NCBI GenBank assembly: GCA_019510405.1
Contig: JAEKKK010000258.1
Span: 1 to 33,909, forward strand
DNA length: 33,909 nt
Direction of reading: 5' to 3'
From: Gemmatimonadota bacterium
Lineage (GTDB): Bacteria; Gemmatimonadota; Gemmatimonadetes; Gemmatimonadales; Gemmatimonadaceae
Position numbers and translations under genes: made by a program. Positions 24,180 through 32,191 of this stretch are shown piece after piece (the stretch's first letter is position 1; every line of letters begins with the position of its first letter). The notes below the pieces were generated by a model. The model was not told where the DNA came from. It searched no databases and saw nothing but the letters and a program-made list of their open reading frames with translations.

Positions 24180-24201
24180 CGCTCCTCCTTGAGGCTCGCG
24201 C

Positions 24202-24230
24202 AGTCTATCATTCACGGTCGGGTCTGGAAA
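24202..24230 (-). promoter_or_regulatory. Candidate argR promoter
   Basis: Minus strand TTTCCA (24230-24225), 17 bases, TAGACT (24207-24202). A TGAAT half-site partly overlaps the spacer, so self-repression by ArgR is possible. The -35 match is only moderate. Confidence 0.4.
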
Positions 24231-24235
24231 GGCCA

Positions 24236-24264
24236 TTGACCGCTGAATCATGCATGATTATGCA
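24236..24264 (+). promoter_or_regulatory. argCBDA promoter with perfect ArgR-type box
   Basis: TTGACC (24236-24241), 17 bases, then TATGCA (24259-24264). TGCAT-GATT-ATGCA (24251-24264) is a perfect 5-4-5 inverted repeat with the ARG-box architecture and covers the -10. Bases 24246-24259 form a further perfect palindrome, AATCATGCATGATT. Transcription would start within a base or two of the GTG at 24272, so the mRNA may be leaderless. Confidence 0.65.
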
Positions 24265-24271
24265 TTATAAC

Positions 24272-25110
24272 GTGAATACGATCCCGGTGGGCGTCCTCGG
24301 GGCCAGCGGATACGCGGGCCGCGAGCTTTGCGCTCTCGTCGCCTCGCATCCGCGCGTCTCGCTCGCCTTCGCGACCGCGAATGAGCAGCGCGGGCAGACC
24401 ATCCGCGTCGGTGGACGCACGGTCACCTTTCAGGGGCCGGACGACGTCGCCCTCGACAGCGCGGCCGTGCCGGGCAGAATGGCGCGCTGCTGCGCGAGCA
24501 GATCCGCTCGGCAGACGTCGTCGCCAATCCGGGGTGCTATCCCACCTCGATCCTGCTCGCCCTCGCACCGCTCGTCCGCGCCGGAGTCGTGGCGCCCGGC
24601 GCCACGGTGATCGCGAACTCCGCCAGCGGGGTGAGCGGAGCGGGGAACACGCCGAAGCGCGAGTACCTGTTCGCCGAAATCGCCGGCGACTACCGCGCGT
24701 ACGGCGTCGGCAACACGCACCGGCATCTCAAGGAGATGACGGCCACGCTCGGCACCATCGGCGCGAATGCGGATCTGGTCTTCACGCCGCATCTGCTCCC
24801 CGTCGCCCGGGGCATCCTCTCGACGATCACGATCCCCCTCACCGCCGCACCCGACGACCCGCTTGCGATCTACCGCGAGGCATACGCCGACGAGCCATTC
24901 ATCGAAGTGGCCGATCAGCAGCCGACGCTGCACGACGTCGTGCGGCGCAACGTCGTGCGGCTGACCGCCACGATGATCGCAGGCACTCGCACGCCCACGT
25001 TGCTCGTCACCTCCGCCATCGACAACCTCGTCAAGGGCGCTGCCGGCCAGGCACTGCAGAACGCCAACCTGATGCTGGGGCTGGACGAGACGCTCGGGTT
25101 GCCCGCGTGA
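24272..25110 (+). pseudogene. argC: N-acetyl-gamma-glutamyl-phosphate reductase, broken by an internal out-of-frame gap
   Basis: ArgC reduces acetylglutamyl phosphate to the semialdehyde. The N-terminal NADP-binding part is normal (IPVGVLGASGYAGRELCALV, to PDDVALDSA). At about 24467-24472 the frame shifts, and the protein resumes as GQNGALLREQIRSADVVANPGCYPTS, with the catalytic Cys, and continues normally to the end (GVSGAGNTPKREY, GNTHRHLKEM, AIDNLVKGAAGQALQNANLM). Roughly 65 to 70 residues are missing between the two (about 200 bases, length 1 mod 3), including the FLALPHG region and the GDxR-type loop. Usual length is about 345. Either a real deletion or an assembly gap; intact, in-frame argB follows with GTGA overlap. 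The GTG at 24272 or ATG at 24260 are possible starts. Confidence 0.85.
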
Positions 25111-25874
25111 CGCGCGTCATCAAGATCGGCGGGCGTCCGCAGCTCGACGCCGCGCTGCCGCCCGCACTCGCGGCCGCGCATCGCGCTGCCCCCGGGTCGC
25201 TCGTCGTGGTGCACGGCGGCGGCGACGAAGTCAGCACGCTGCAGCGCCTCTACGGAGTGGAAGCACGGTTCGCCGGCGGACGGCGCGTTACGAGCGCGCT
25301 GGACCTGGAGATCATCCGGATGGCGCTCTCCGGCTCGGCCAACAAGCGCCTGGTCTCGTCGCTCACCGATGTCGGCGTGACGGCGGTCGGACTGTCCGGG
25401 GAGGATGGCAGCCTGCTCATGGCGGATCCTCTCGATCCGGAAAACTATGGTCACGTAGGCACCCCATCGGGTGTCAACGTGGAGCTGTTGCGCCATCTCA
25501 TGAGCGTCGCGCTGCTGCCGATCGTCTCGCCAGTGAGCCGCTCGACGGATCGTGCACTCGGCGCTACGCTGAACGTGAACGGCGACGACGCCGCGGCGGC
25601 GATCGCCGCCGCGCTCGACGCCGAAGAGCTGCTGCTCGTGTCGGACGTCGCAGGGGTCCTGCACGAGCAGCAGCCGGTCGCATCACTCGGCCCCGAGGAT
25701 GCCCACCGCCTGATCGAAGACGGTACGGCACGCGGTGGCATGGCGGCCAAGCTACAAGCCGCGCTGTCGGCACTCGACGGCGGGGTGCAACGCGTTCGCA
25801 TCTCTGACATCGCCGCGATCGCCGACGCGACGCGCGGCACGGTACTGACCCGTGAGGGGAGCATGTGCGCATGA
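25107..25874 (+). CDS. argB: Acetylglutamate kinase
   Basis: 255 residues, amino-acid kinase fold, phosphorylating N-acetylglutamate. Motifs: VIKIGGR at the start, LVVVHGGGDEVSTL, RRVTSALDLEIIRMALSGSANKRLV, VGLSGEDGSLL, ATLNVNGDDAAAAIAAAL and LLVSDVAGVL; GGMAAKLQAAL carries a conserved lysine. The GTG start at 25107 overlaps the argC stop (GTGA), and the gene ends with ATGA overlap into argD. There is no N-terminal extension helix of the arginine-inhibited hexameric type, so feedback control may differ. Confidence 0.93.
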   Translation: MTRVIKIGGRPQLDAALPPALAAAHRAAPGSLVVVHGGGDEVSTLQRLYGVEARFAGGRRVTSALDLEIIRMALSGSANKRLVSSLTDVGVTAVGLSGEDGSLLMADPLDPENYGHVGTPSGVNVELLRHLMSVALLPIVSPVSRSTDRALGATLNVNGDDAAAAIAAALDAEELLLVSDVAGVLHEQQPVASLGPEDAHRLIEDGTARGGMAAKLQAALSALDGGVQRVRISDIAAIADATRGTVLTREGSMCA

Positions 25875-27094
25875 CCGCATCGACCATGAAGCCGACGACC
25901 GAGAGCTCCGCGCAGGGCACTGCCTCCGCGGCCCCGGCTCCGTTGGAGAGCGCGATCCTCGGCACATACAAGCGCGCGCCGGTGGAGCTCGTGCGCGGCA
26001 GCGGCGTGTACCTGTACGATGCGGAAGGGAAGGCGTATCTGGACTTCGGCAGTGGCATCGCCGTGAACTCGCTCGGCTACGACGACGCGGGGCTCAAGGC
26101 CGCGCTGCACGCCGCCGCCGAGGGGCTGATCCACACGTCCAATCTCTACCACACCGCACCGGGCGAGCGGCTCGCCGCGGCACTCGTCGCGCGCTCGTTC
26201 GCCGACAAGGTCTTCTTCTGCAACTCCGGCGCAGAGGCCAACGAAGGCGCGTTCAAGATCGCGCGCCGTTGGGCGCGCACGCAGGGCGACGCGAAGCACG
26301 AGATCATTGCGCTCCGCGGCGCGTTCCACGGCCGGCTGTTCGGGACGCTCGCGGCCACTGATCGCCCCAACTACCGGCTGCCCTTCCGTCCGCTCGCGCC
26401 AGGGATCTCGATCTTCGAGCGCGACCTGAAGGAGCTGGATGCAGCGCTCGACCCCGACACGGTGGCGGCGGTGATCGTCGAGCCGATTCAGGGCGAGGGG
26501 GGCGTGCGCGTGATCGACCATGGGTTCCTCCGCGAGCTCCGCGCCGTCACCGCGTCGCGCAACATCGCGCTCATCTTCGACGAGATCCAATGCGGACTGG
26601 GTCGCACCGGATCGCTGTTCGCCTACGAACAGATCGGTGTGGTGCCTGATATCCTCACGCTCGCGAAGCCGCTGGCTGGTGGGCTGCCGATGGGCGCCGT
26701 GCTGATGACGGCGCCGATCGCGAGCGCCATGCAGTACGGTGACCATGGGACGACGTTCGGCGGTGGACCATTCGTCGCGTCCGTCGCGCTGCACGTGCTC
26801 GATCGGTTGTCTGATCCAGCGCTTCTCGCGCACGTGCGCGAGACCGGCGCCTGGTTCGGCCACGAGCTCGGGGAGATCGCGCATCGGACGAGTCGCATCC
26901 GGCAGGTACGCGGAACGGGCTTCATCTGGGGGCTCGACGTGATGGGCACCGCCGCGCACGTCGTGAGCGAAGCACAGGCAAACGGCCTCCTGGTCCTCAC
27001 CGCCGGCGAGTACACGGTTCGGCTGCTGCCACCGCTCGTCGCGACCAAGGAGGAGCTCGCCCGCGGGCTGCAGATCCTCGAAGAGGTCCTTTGA
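25871..27094 (+). CDS. argD: Acetylornithine aminotransferase
   Basis: 407 residues, class III PLP aminotransferase. Motifs: YLDFGSGIAVNSLGY, FFCNSGAEANEGAFKIARRW, IALRGAFHGRLFG, VEPIQGEGGV, LIFDEIQCGLGRTG, and the PLP lysine in LTLAKPLAGGLPMGA. It converts acetylglutamate semialdehyde to acetylornithine. The ATG at 25871 forms ATGA with the argB stop, and the stop forms TGATG with the next gene, so argC-B-D-A is one translationally coupled operon. Confidence 0.94.
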   Translation: MTASTMKPTTESSAQGTASAAPAPLESAILGTYKRAPVELVRGSGVYLYDAEGKAYLDFGSGIAVNSLGYDDAGLKAALHAAAEGLIHTSNLYHTAPGERLAAALVARSFADKVFFCNSGAEANEGAFKIARRWARTQGDAKHEIIALRGAFHGRLFGTLAATDRPNYRLPFRPLAPGISIFERDLKELDAALDPDTVAAVIVEPIQGEGGVRVIDHGFLRELRAVTASRNIALIFDEIQCGLGRTGSLFAYEQIGVVPDILTLAKPLAGGLPMGAVLMTAPIASAMQYGDHGTTFGGGPFVASVALHVLDRLSDPALLAHVRETGAWFGHELGEIAHRTSRIRQVRGTGFIWGLDVMGTAAHVVSEAQANGLLVLTAGEYTVRLLPPLVATKEELARGLQILEEVL

Positions 27095-27654
27095 TGGCCC
27101 CTGACGTGTTCGTGCGTCGGGCACGTCCGCAGGACGCAGTGGCGATCTCGCGGCTGAACAACTCGTTCGCCGCGGAAGGACAGATGCTGCTCCGCACCCC
27201 GGAGATGATCTCGCTGGCCATCGACGACTACATCGTCGCCCAGGGTCCGGCCGGCGAGATCCTCGCCTGCGGAGCGCTCAAGGAATACTCCCCGAGTGTG
27301 GCCGAGATCGCCGCGATCGCGGTCTCCCGCGATGCGCATGGCCAGGGGCTGGGCCGCGCGATCGTGCGGCGCGTGGAGGACCTCGCGCGCATGCGCGGGA
27401 TCTACGACGTGTTCGCGCTCACCCTGCAGCCCGAGTTCTTCTCCGCCATCGGCTACGAACGCGTGGACCGCGCGCGGTATCCGGAGAAGATCCGCCGCGA
27501 TTGTCTGGCGTGCACGCGCCGCTTCGCCTGCAACGAGATCTGCTTCGCGCGCAATCTGCTGATCGAGGCCGAGGCGCCGGATGCGCCCGTCGAACGGACG
27601 GGCCGCGCCGACGCCGCGGTCGTGGGGTCGATCCCCCGCGCGCACGCCGCTTAG
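27094..27654 (+). CDS. GNAT acetyltransferase, probable amino-acid (glutamate) N-acetyltransferase
   Basis: 186 residues with a single GNAT domain. The acetyl-CoA loop is IAVSRDAHGQGLGRAIV; the C-terminal part ALTLQPEFFSAIGYERVDRARYPEKIRRDC and the following Cys cluster (CLACTRRFACNE) match the GNAT region of N-acetylglutamate synthases. There is no kinase-like regulatory domain, so this is the short ArgA type. Its position as the last gene of the arg operon supports the first step, acetyl-CoA plus glutamate. The ATG at 27094 overlaps the argD stop. Confidence 0.82.
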   Translation: MAPDVFVRRARPQDAVAISRLNNSFAAEGQMLLRTPEMISLAIDDYIVAQGPAGEILACGALKEYSPSVAEIAAIAVSRDAHGQGLGRAIVRRVEDLARMRGIYDVFALTLQPEFFSAIGYERVDRARYPEKIRRDCLACTRRFACNEICFARNLLIEAEAPDAPVERTGRADAAVVGSIPRAHAA

Positions 27655-27724
27655 ATTTCGGCGCACTGCTGTCGGGGCAGGGAACGGCTCCCTGTCTCGG
27701 GCACCACCGATCAGGAAATAATAG

Positions 27725-29282
27725 ATGCCCCAGCGCCGGTTCCTGCGAGCCACTCCCTTCCTCGCGTGCGCGATCGCCGGAGCGCTCTTTCGCAGTGCGG
27801 CGGCAGCGCCAGTTCCTCCGCGCGCCGCTCCTCGACCGCAGCTCGTGGTCTTCATCACGGTCGATCAGATGCGCCCGGACTACTTCGATCGATGGGCGCG
27901 ACAGCTCACCGGAGGACTCGGACGCCTCTCCCGGCAAGGCGCCTTCTTCACGAATGCCTTCCAGGATCACGCCATCACGGAAACGGCGCCGGGCCATTCG
28001 GTGACGATGGCCGGACGTTTTCCGAGATCGACGGGAATCGTGCGCAACGCCGCCGGCGTGGAAGATCCACAGGCACCTCTCCTCACGTCGCGCGATCCAG
28101 GCGCCTCGCCGTTCCGGTTCCGCGGCTCCGTGCTGATCGACTGGCTGCGGATCAAGGATCCGCGCTCACGCGCGCTGTCCATCTCGCGCAAGGATCGTGG
28201 CGCGATCCTTCCACTCGGGCGCGCGAAGCAGAACGTGTTCTGGTACGCAACCTCGAACGGACAGTTCACGACGAGCCGCTACTACGCCGACACGCTCCCC
28301 GACTGGATCCGCCGGGTGAACGCTCGGCGGGTCCCCCAGCGGCTTGCGGGGCAAGCCTGGAACCTCCTGCTCCCCGCGCGCGAGTACGCCGAGCCGGACA
28401 GCGTGGCGCAGGAGTCGGGCGGCAGCGACTACACCTTTCCCCACGTGCTGCCGACTGACACGGCACGCGCGGCAGGTGCGTTCCCGGGGACGCCGATGAT
28501 GGACCAGCTCACGCTCGACGCCGCGCTCGAGGGACTGCAGGCGCTCAACCTCGGGCGCGGGCCACAGACCGACGTCCTCGCCATCTCACTGTCGGCGACC
28601 GATTACGTCGGCCATCGCTATGGCCCCGACTCACGGGAGCAGCACGACAACATCCTCCGGCTGGATCGTGCGCTGGGCGCGTTCATCGATTCGCTGTACA
28701 AGGTGCGCGACTCGTCGACGATCGTCTTCGCGCTCACTGCGGACCACGGTGTGACGCCATTCCCCGAGCTGACGGCGCAGCGCGCGCACCGGACGCCGCC
28801 GCCACGCTATGACGTCACGAAGCCATTCGCGACACTGCGGACGACGCTCGCGCGCTCGGGCGTCGACAGCTCGGCGGTCGAGTTCGATGGTGCGCTCGTG
28901 CTCGTGGATCGCGAGGCTTTCGCGCTCGCGCACGTCGATCCAGAGCCGGTGCTCGCGCGCTTCGCCGACGCGTTGCGCCGCCAGCCTGGGATCGCGCGCG
29001 CGGACCGGGTGCGCGACCTCGCGCGACGCGACACGGTGAATGACGCCGTGAGCCGACGCTGGCTCCACATGCTCCCACCCGATCTACCGATCGCCCTACG
29101 ACAACGATGCGCACGTCCCCGTGATCTTCTACGGGGCAGGCGTTCGTCCAGGACGCTATCCCGAGCGGGCGCTCGTCGCCGACGCCGCACCGACGCTCGC
29201 GCGCATCCTTGGCGTGACGCCGATCGAGCGATTGGACGGACACGTGCTCGAGCGCGCCCTGAGCAGCAGCGCGAACCACTGA
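27725..29282 (+). pseudogene. PafA-like alkaline phosphatase/phosphodiesterase, broken near the 3' end
   Basis: An alkaline-phosphatase superfamily enzyme with a signal peptide (FLACAIAGALFRSAAAAP). Metal-site and nucleophile motifs are present: FITVDQMRPDYFDRW, the Thr nucleophile region AITETAPGHSVTMAGRFP, LSATDYVGHRYGPDS and LTADHGVTPFPE. After RRWLHMLPPDLPIA (about 29090-29097) the frame breaks, and the expected C-terminus continues in another frame as SPYDNDAHVPVIFYGAGVRPGRY to DGHVLERAL with a stop at 29282. About 20 residues, including the HG of the usual HGSPY motif with a metal-ligand His, are missing (length 2 mod 3). Read without correction, the frame runs on to 29374 as nonsense overlapping the next gene. 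Start supported by AGGA at 27713. Confidence 0.82.
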
Positions 29283-29289
29283 CGTCGCG

Positions 29290-29904
29290 ATGGCGGAGTC
29301 ACGCCGGGTTCACGGGCTGGCGGGGCTGCAGCGTGCGTTCGACGAAGTCCGCTTCGGCGCGACGCGCACACTGAACCTGCGCGAGTCGCTCCCGACGGGC
29401 GCCGAGGCGGCTCGGCGTCTGGATGCATGGCTCCGTCAGCATCAGGTCCAGGAATCGGCCGAGCTCCTGGTGATCACCGGGCGGGGGAACAACAGCGAGA
29501 CCGGAATCGCCGTCGTGCGAGAAGCGGCGATCCGGGTCTTCCACGAGCTCCAGCGCAAAGGCGTGGTCGAGGGATTCGCCGAACATACCCCGGGATCGTT
29601 CGTCGTCACGGTCGCACCGATCAGCGCGATGGTCGAGGGCACGAAGCGCCGGCCCGAGCCGGACGCGGCGCCCGCTCCTGCAGCCACACCGACGCTGGCG
29701 GCGCTCGGCGCGGAGACGCGTCAGGCACTCCGCGTGCTCGCGGAGCGTTCGCTCGATGCACTCGGTGTTCGTGAACGAGGGCCATTCGTCGAGAGTGAGA
29801 TGCTGCGCCTGTTCGGCGTCCTCGCTCCCAGTGTCGGCAGTGCGGCGGAGCGCGAGTCACAACTGCGCATGGCGATCGAGCGAGCCATGGCGGAACTCGA
29901 CTGA
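29290..29904 (+). CDS. Divergent Smr-domain protein
   Basis: 204 residues. Residues 25 to 115 resemble a Smr (small MutS-related) domain: TLNLRESLPTGAEAARRLDAWL in place of LDLHG, LLVITGRGNNSETGIAVVREA in place of the HGKG loop, then VEGFAEHTPGSFVVTV. Both signature His positions (LDxH and HGxG) are replaced (LNLR, TGRG), so nuclease activity may be lost or different. The rest is a Pro/Ala linker (about 122-138) and a helical C-terminus. Starts 7 bases after the phosphatase gene, on the same strand, and is followed 17 bases later by the M28 peptidase. Role unknown. Confidence 0.6.
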   Translation: MAESRRVHGLAGLQRAFDEVRFGATRTLNLRESLPTGAEAARRLDAWLRQHQVQESAELLVITGRGNNSETGIAVVREAAIRVFHELQRKGVVEGFAEHTPGSFVVTVAPISAMVEGTKRRPEPDAAPAPAATPTLAALGAETRQALRVLAERSLDALGVRERGPFVESEMLRLFGVLAPSVGSAAERESQLRMAIERAMAELD

Positions 29905-29921
29905 TCTTCTCACGGCAACGC

Positions 29922-32171
29922 ATGCAATCATCCCTTTCCAGTCGCCTCGCACAAGTCGCGCTACTCTCGCTGACACTCGCCGGCGTGGTGGGCGCTCAGG
30001 ACGGCACGGCGCCGATGCCGGGCTTCACCACCGCGGGCGCGGCGCTGCAGCGAGCGCTGGAAGCGGACGCCATCGGTAGACCCAGTGCGAGCGCCGCGCG
30101 CGCGCACTCACGGGCGCTCTCGAAGGAGACCCACGTCGCGGGCTCACCGGCGCAGCAGCACACACGCGACTACGTGATCGAGCAGATGCGCGCGATGGGG
30201 CTCGAAACAGAAGTCCGTACGTACGACGCCTTCATGCCGTATCCCACGGGCGTACGCGTGTGGCGAACGGCACCGACGGAGAAGGAGCTGCCGCTCGAGG
30301 AGCCGCCAGTGGCGAGTGACTCGACCTCCGCCCTGCGGCAATACCTCACCGTGAACGGATACAGCGGCGCGGGCGACGTGACCGGCGACGTCGTGTTCGT
30401 GAACTACGGATTGATCGAAGACTATGCGCGTCTCGACTCGCTCGGCGTCTCGGTGCGTGGGCGCATCGCCGTGGCGCGGTACGGCCGATCGTTTCGCGGC
30501 ATCAAGGCACGTGAAGCCGAGCGGCATGGCGCGATCGGGCTGCTGATCTACAGCGATCCGCAGAGTGACGGCTTCGTGCGGGGCGACATCTATCCCGAAG
30601 GCCCGATGCGGAACTGGAATGGAGTTCAGCGCGGGAGTGTGCTGAATGGCGCCGGCGATCCAGCGACACCCGGCTACCCGAGCACGCGTGGCGCGCGGCG
30701 CCTGGAACCGGCGCAGATGGACATCCCGCACATCCCCGTCGTGCCGATCTCGTATGCCAATGCGAGCGAGCTGCTCGCCGGCTTGCGGGGGCAAGAGATT
30801 CCGACCGCATGGCAAGGTGGGTTGCCGTTTCGCTATCACCTTGGCCCCGGGCCGGTGCGCGCACGCATCCAGGTCACCGACGATCGGGCGAGCAGTGGTA
30901 CGAAGCCGATCTACGACACCTTCGGCGTGATTCGTGGCAGCGAGCGCCCGGACGAACTGGTGATCATCGGCGGCCATCGCGATGCCTGGGGGCCCGGCGC
31001 GGCCGACAATGTGAGTGGCACCGTGAGCGTGCTCGAGGCGGCACGCGCCGTCATGGAGGCCGTCCGTACCGGGCATCGTCCGAAGCGAACCATCGTCTTC
31101 GCGACGTGGGATGCCGAAGAGTGGGGGTTGATCGGATCCACCGAGTACGTCGAGGACGATTCGTTGCGGCTCGCACGCGGCGCGGTCGCGTATCTGAACC
31201 AGGATGTCGCAGTGGAGGGCGCACGATTCGGTGCCGGAGGGTCGCCGTCGCTGCGTGCGGTGGTGCGCGACGTGGCGCGCCTCGTCGCCGACCCGAATGG
31301 CAAAGGCAGCGTGTTCTCCGAGTGGCAGCGCGCCGTGGGCGCCGTGGACACCACCACCCCTCCGATGACCGACCCGGGTGGCGGCTCCGACTTCGCCGGC
31401 TTCTACAATCACCTGGGAATCCCGATTGCCGACTGGGGTTTCGGCGGCGAGTCGGGGATGTATCACTCGCAGTACGACGACTTCGCCTGGATGTCCCGCT
31501 TTGGCGACCCTGACTTCACGTATCATGCGACGGCGGCCCGGATCGGCGCCGCGATGCTGCTGCGCCTCGCGAACGCCGACGTGCTGCCGTACGACTACGT
31601 GGAGTTTGCCCGCACGATGCAGCGGTACGTGGCGCCCATCGAGCGGGTGCAGTCGCTGAAAGGATGGAGCGGGCCGACGCTCGAGTTGCGCAGCGCCATC
31701 GGCCGCATGGAGCGCGAAGCGACGAGCTTCGCCGCGGCGCGCGACTCCATGCTCGCCATGAGCAGCCCCGGGGTGCGGTTTGACGAGACGAACGCCGCAC
31801 TCCGTGACGTGGAGCGCGCACTGACGCGGCCGGCTGGTTTGCGTAGTCGGCCGTGGTATCGCAACCTTATCTACGTCGCGGACGAGAACAACGGCTATGC
31901 GAACATGACGTTCCCATCGGTCAACGAAGCGATTCGCGCGGGCGACGAGCGTCTCGTGGCAGACGAGCTTTCGGATCTCGCGCGCCGGTTCGACGACGCC
32001 ACTCGCGCGTTGACGCACGCGCACCGGGCCCTCGCGCGCCCGCGCAAAGGCGCGTCAGCTCCATCAGATGTTTCCCCCGGATTGCCTCTGCGGTTGAGCT
32101 CGCGCGAACCCTCCGGCCTGCCAATTGCGTCGCCGCGAAAGCCAGAACGTGTGGGGAGGCTACGTTGGTGA
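29922..32171 (+). CDS. M28 peptidase, glutamate carboxypeptidase II-like
   Basis: 749 residues. Signal peptide 1-25 (ending GVVGAQ); a PA (protease-associated) domain inserted at about 140-290; M28 zinc-peptidase domain about 330-560; helical dimerisation domain about 590-705. Zinc ligands are readable: His352 (GGHRDAWGPG), Asp362 (AADNVSGT), catalytic Glu399 and ligand Glu400 (ATWDAEEWGL), Asp428 (YLNQDVAV) and His515 (GMYHSQYDDF). It is presumably a periplasmic or secreted exopeptidase. After the usual end (THAHRALAR) the frame continues about 45 residues of Pro/Arg/Ser-rich sequence with no family match. Its TGA overlaps a possible GTG start of the next gene. Confidence 0.9.
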   Translation: MQSSLSSRLAQVALLSLTLAGVVGAQDGTAPMPGFTTAGAALQRALEADAIGRPSASAARAHSRALSKETHVAGSPAQQHTRDYVIEQMRAMGLETEVRTYDAFMPYPTGVRVWRTAPTEKELPLEEPPVASDSTSALRQYLTVNGYSGAGDVTGDVVFVNYGLIEDYARLDSLGVSVRGRIAVARYGRSFRGIKAREAERHGAIGLLIYSDPQSDGFVRGDIYPEGPMRNWNGVQRGSVLNGAGDPATPGYPSTRGARRLEPAQMDIPHIPVVPISYANASELLAGLRGQEIPTAWQGGLPFRYHLGPGPVRARIQVTDDRASSGTKPIYDTFGVIRGSERPDELVIIGGHRDAWGPGAADNVSGTVSVLEAARAVMEAVRTGHRPKRTIVFATWDAEEWGLIGSTEYVEDDSLRLARGAVAYLNQDVAVEGARFGAGGSPSLRAVVRDVARLVADPNGKGSVFSEWQRAVGAVDTTTPPMTDPGGGSDFAGFYNHLGIPIADWGFGGESGMYHSQYDDFAWMSRFGDPDFTYHATAARIGAAMLLRLANADVLPYDYVEFARTMQRYVAPIERVQSLKGWSGPTLELRSAIGRMEREATSFAAARDSMLAMSSPGVRFDETNAALRDVERALTRPAGLRSRPWYRNLIYVADENNGYANMTFPSVNEAIRAGDERLVADELSDLARRFDDATRALTHAHRALARPRKGASAPSDVSPGLPLRLSSREPSGLPIASPRKPERVGRLRW

Positions 32172-32191
32172 CCCGAGACGAAGGCACAGGC

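Noticed and set aside
25451-27124. 557-codon open frame on the minus strand
   Set aside because: Antisense to argB and argD; no protein-like pattern.
30144-32024. 626-codon open frame on the minus strand
   Set aside because: Shadow of the M28 peptidase; rich in His, Arg and Ala with no recognisable motif.
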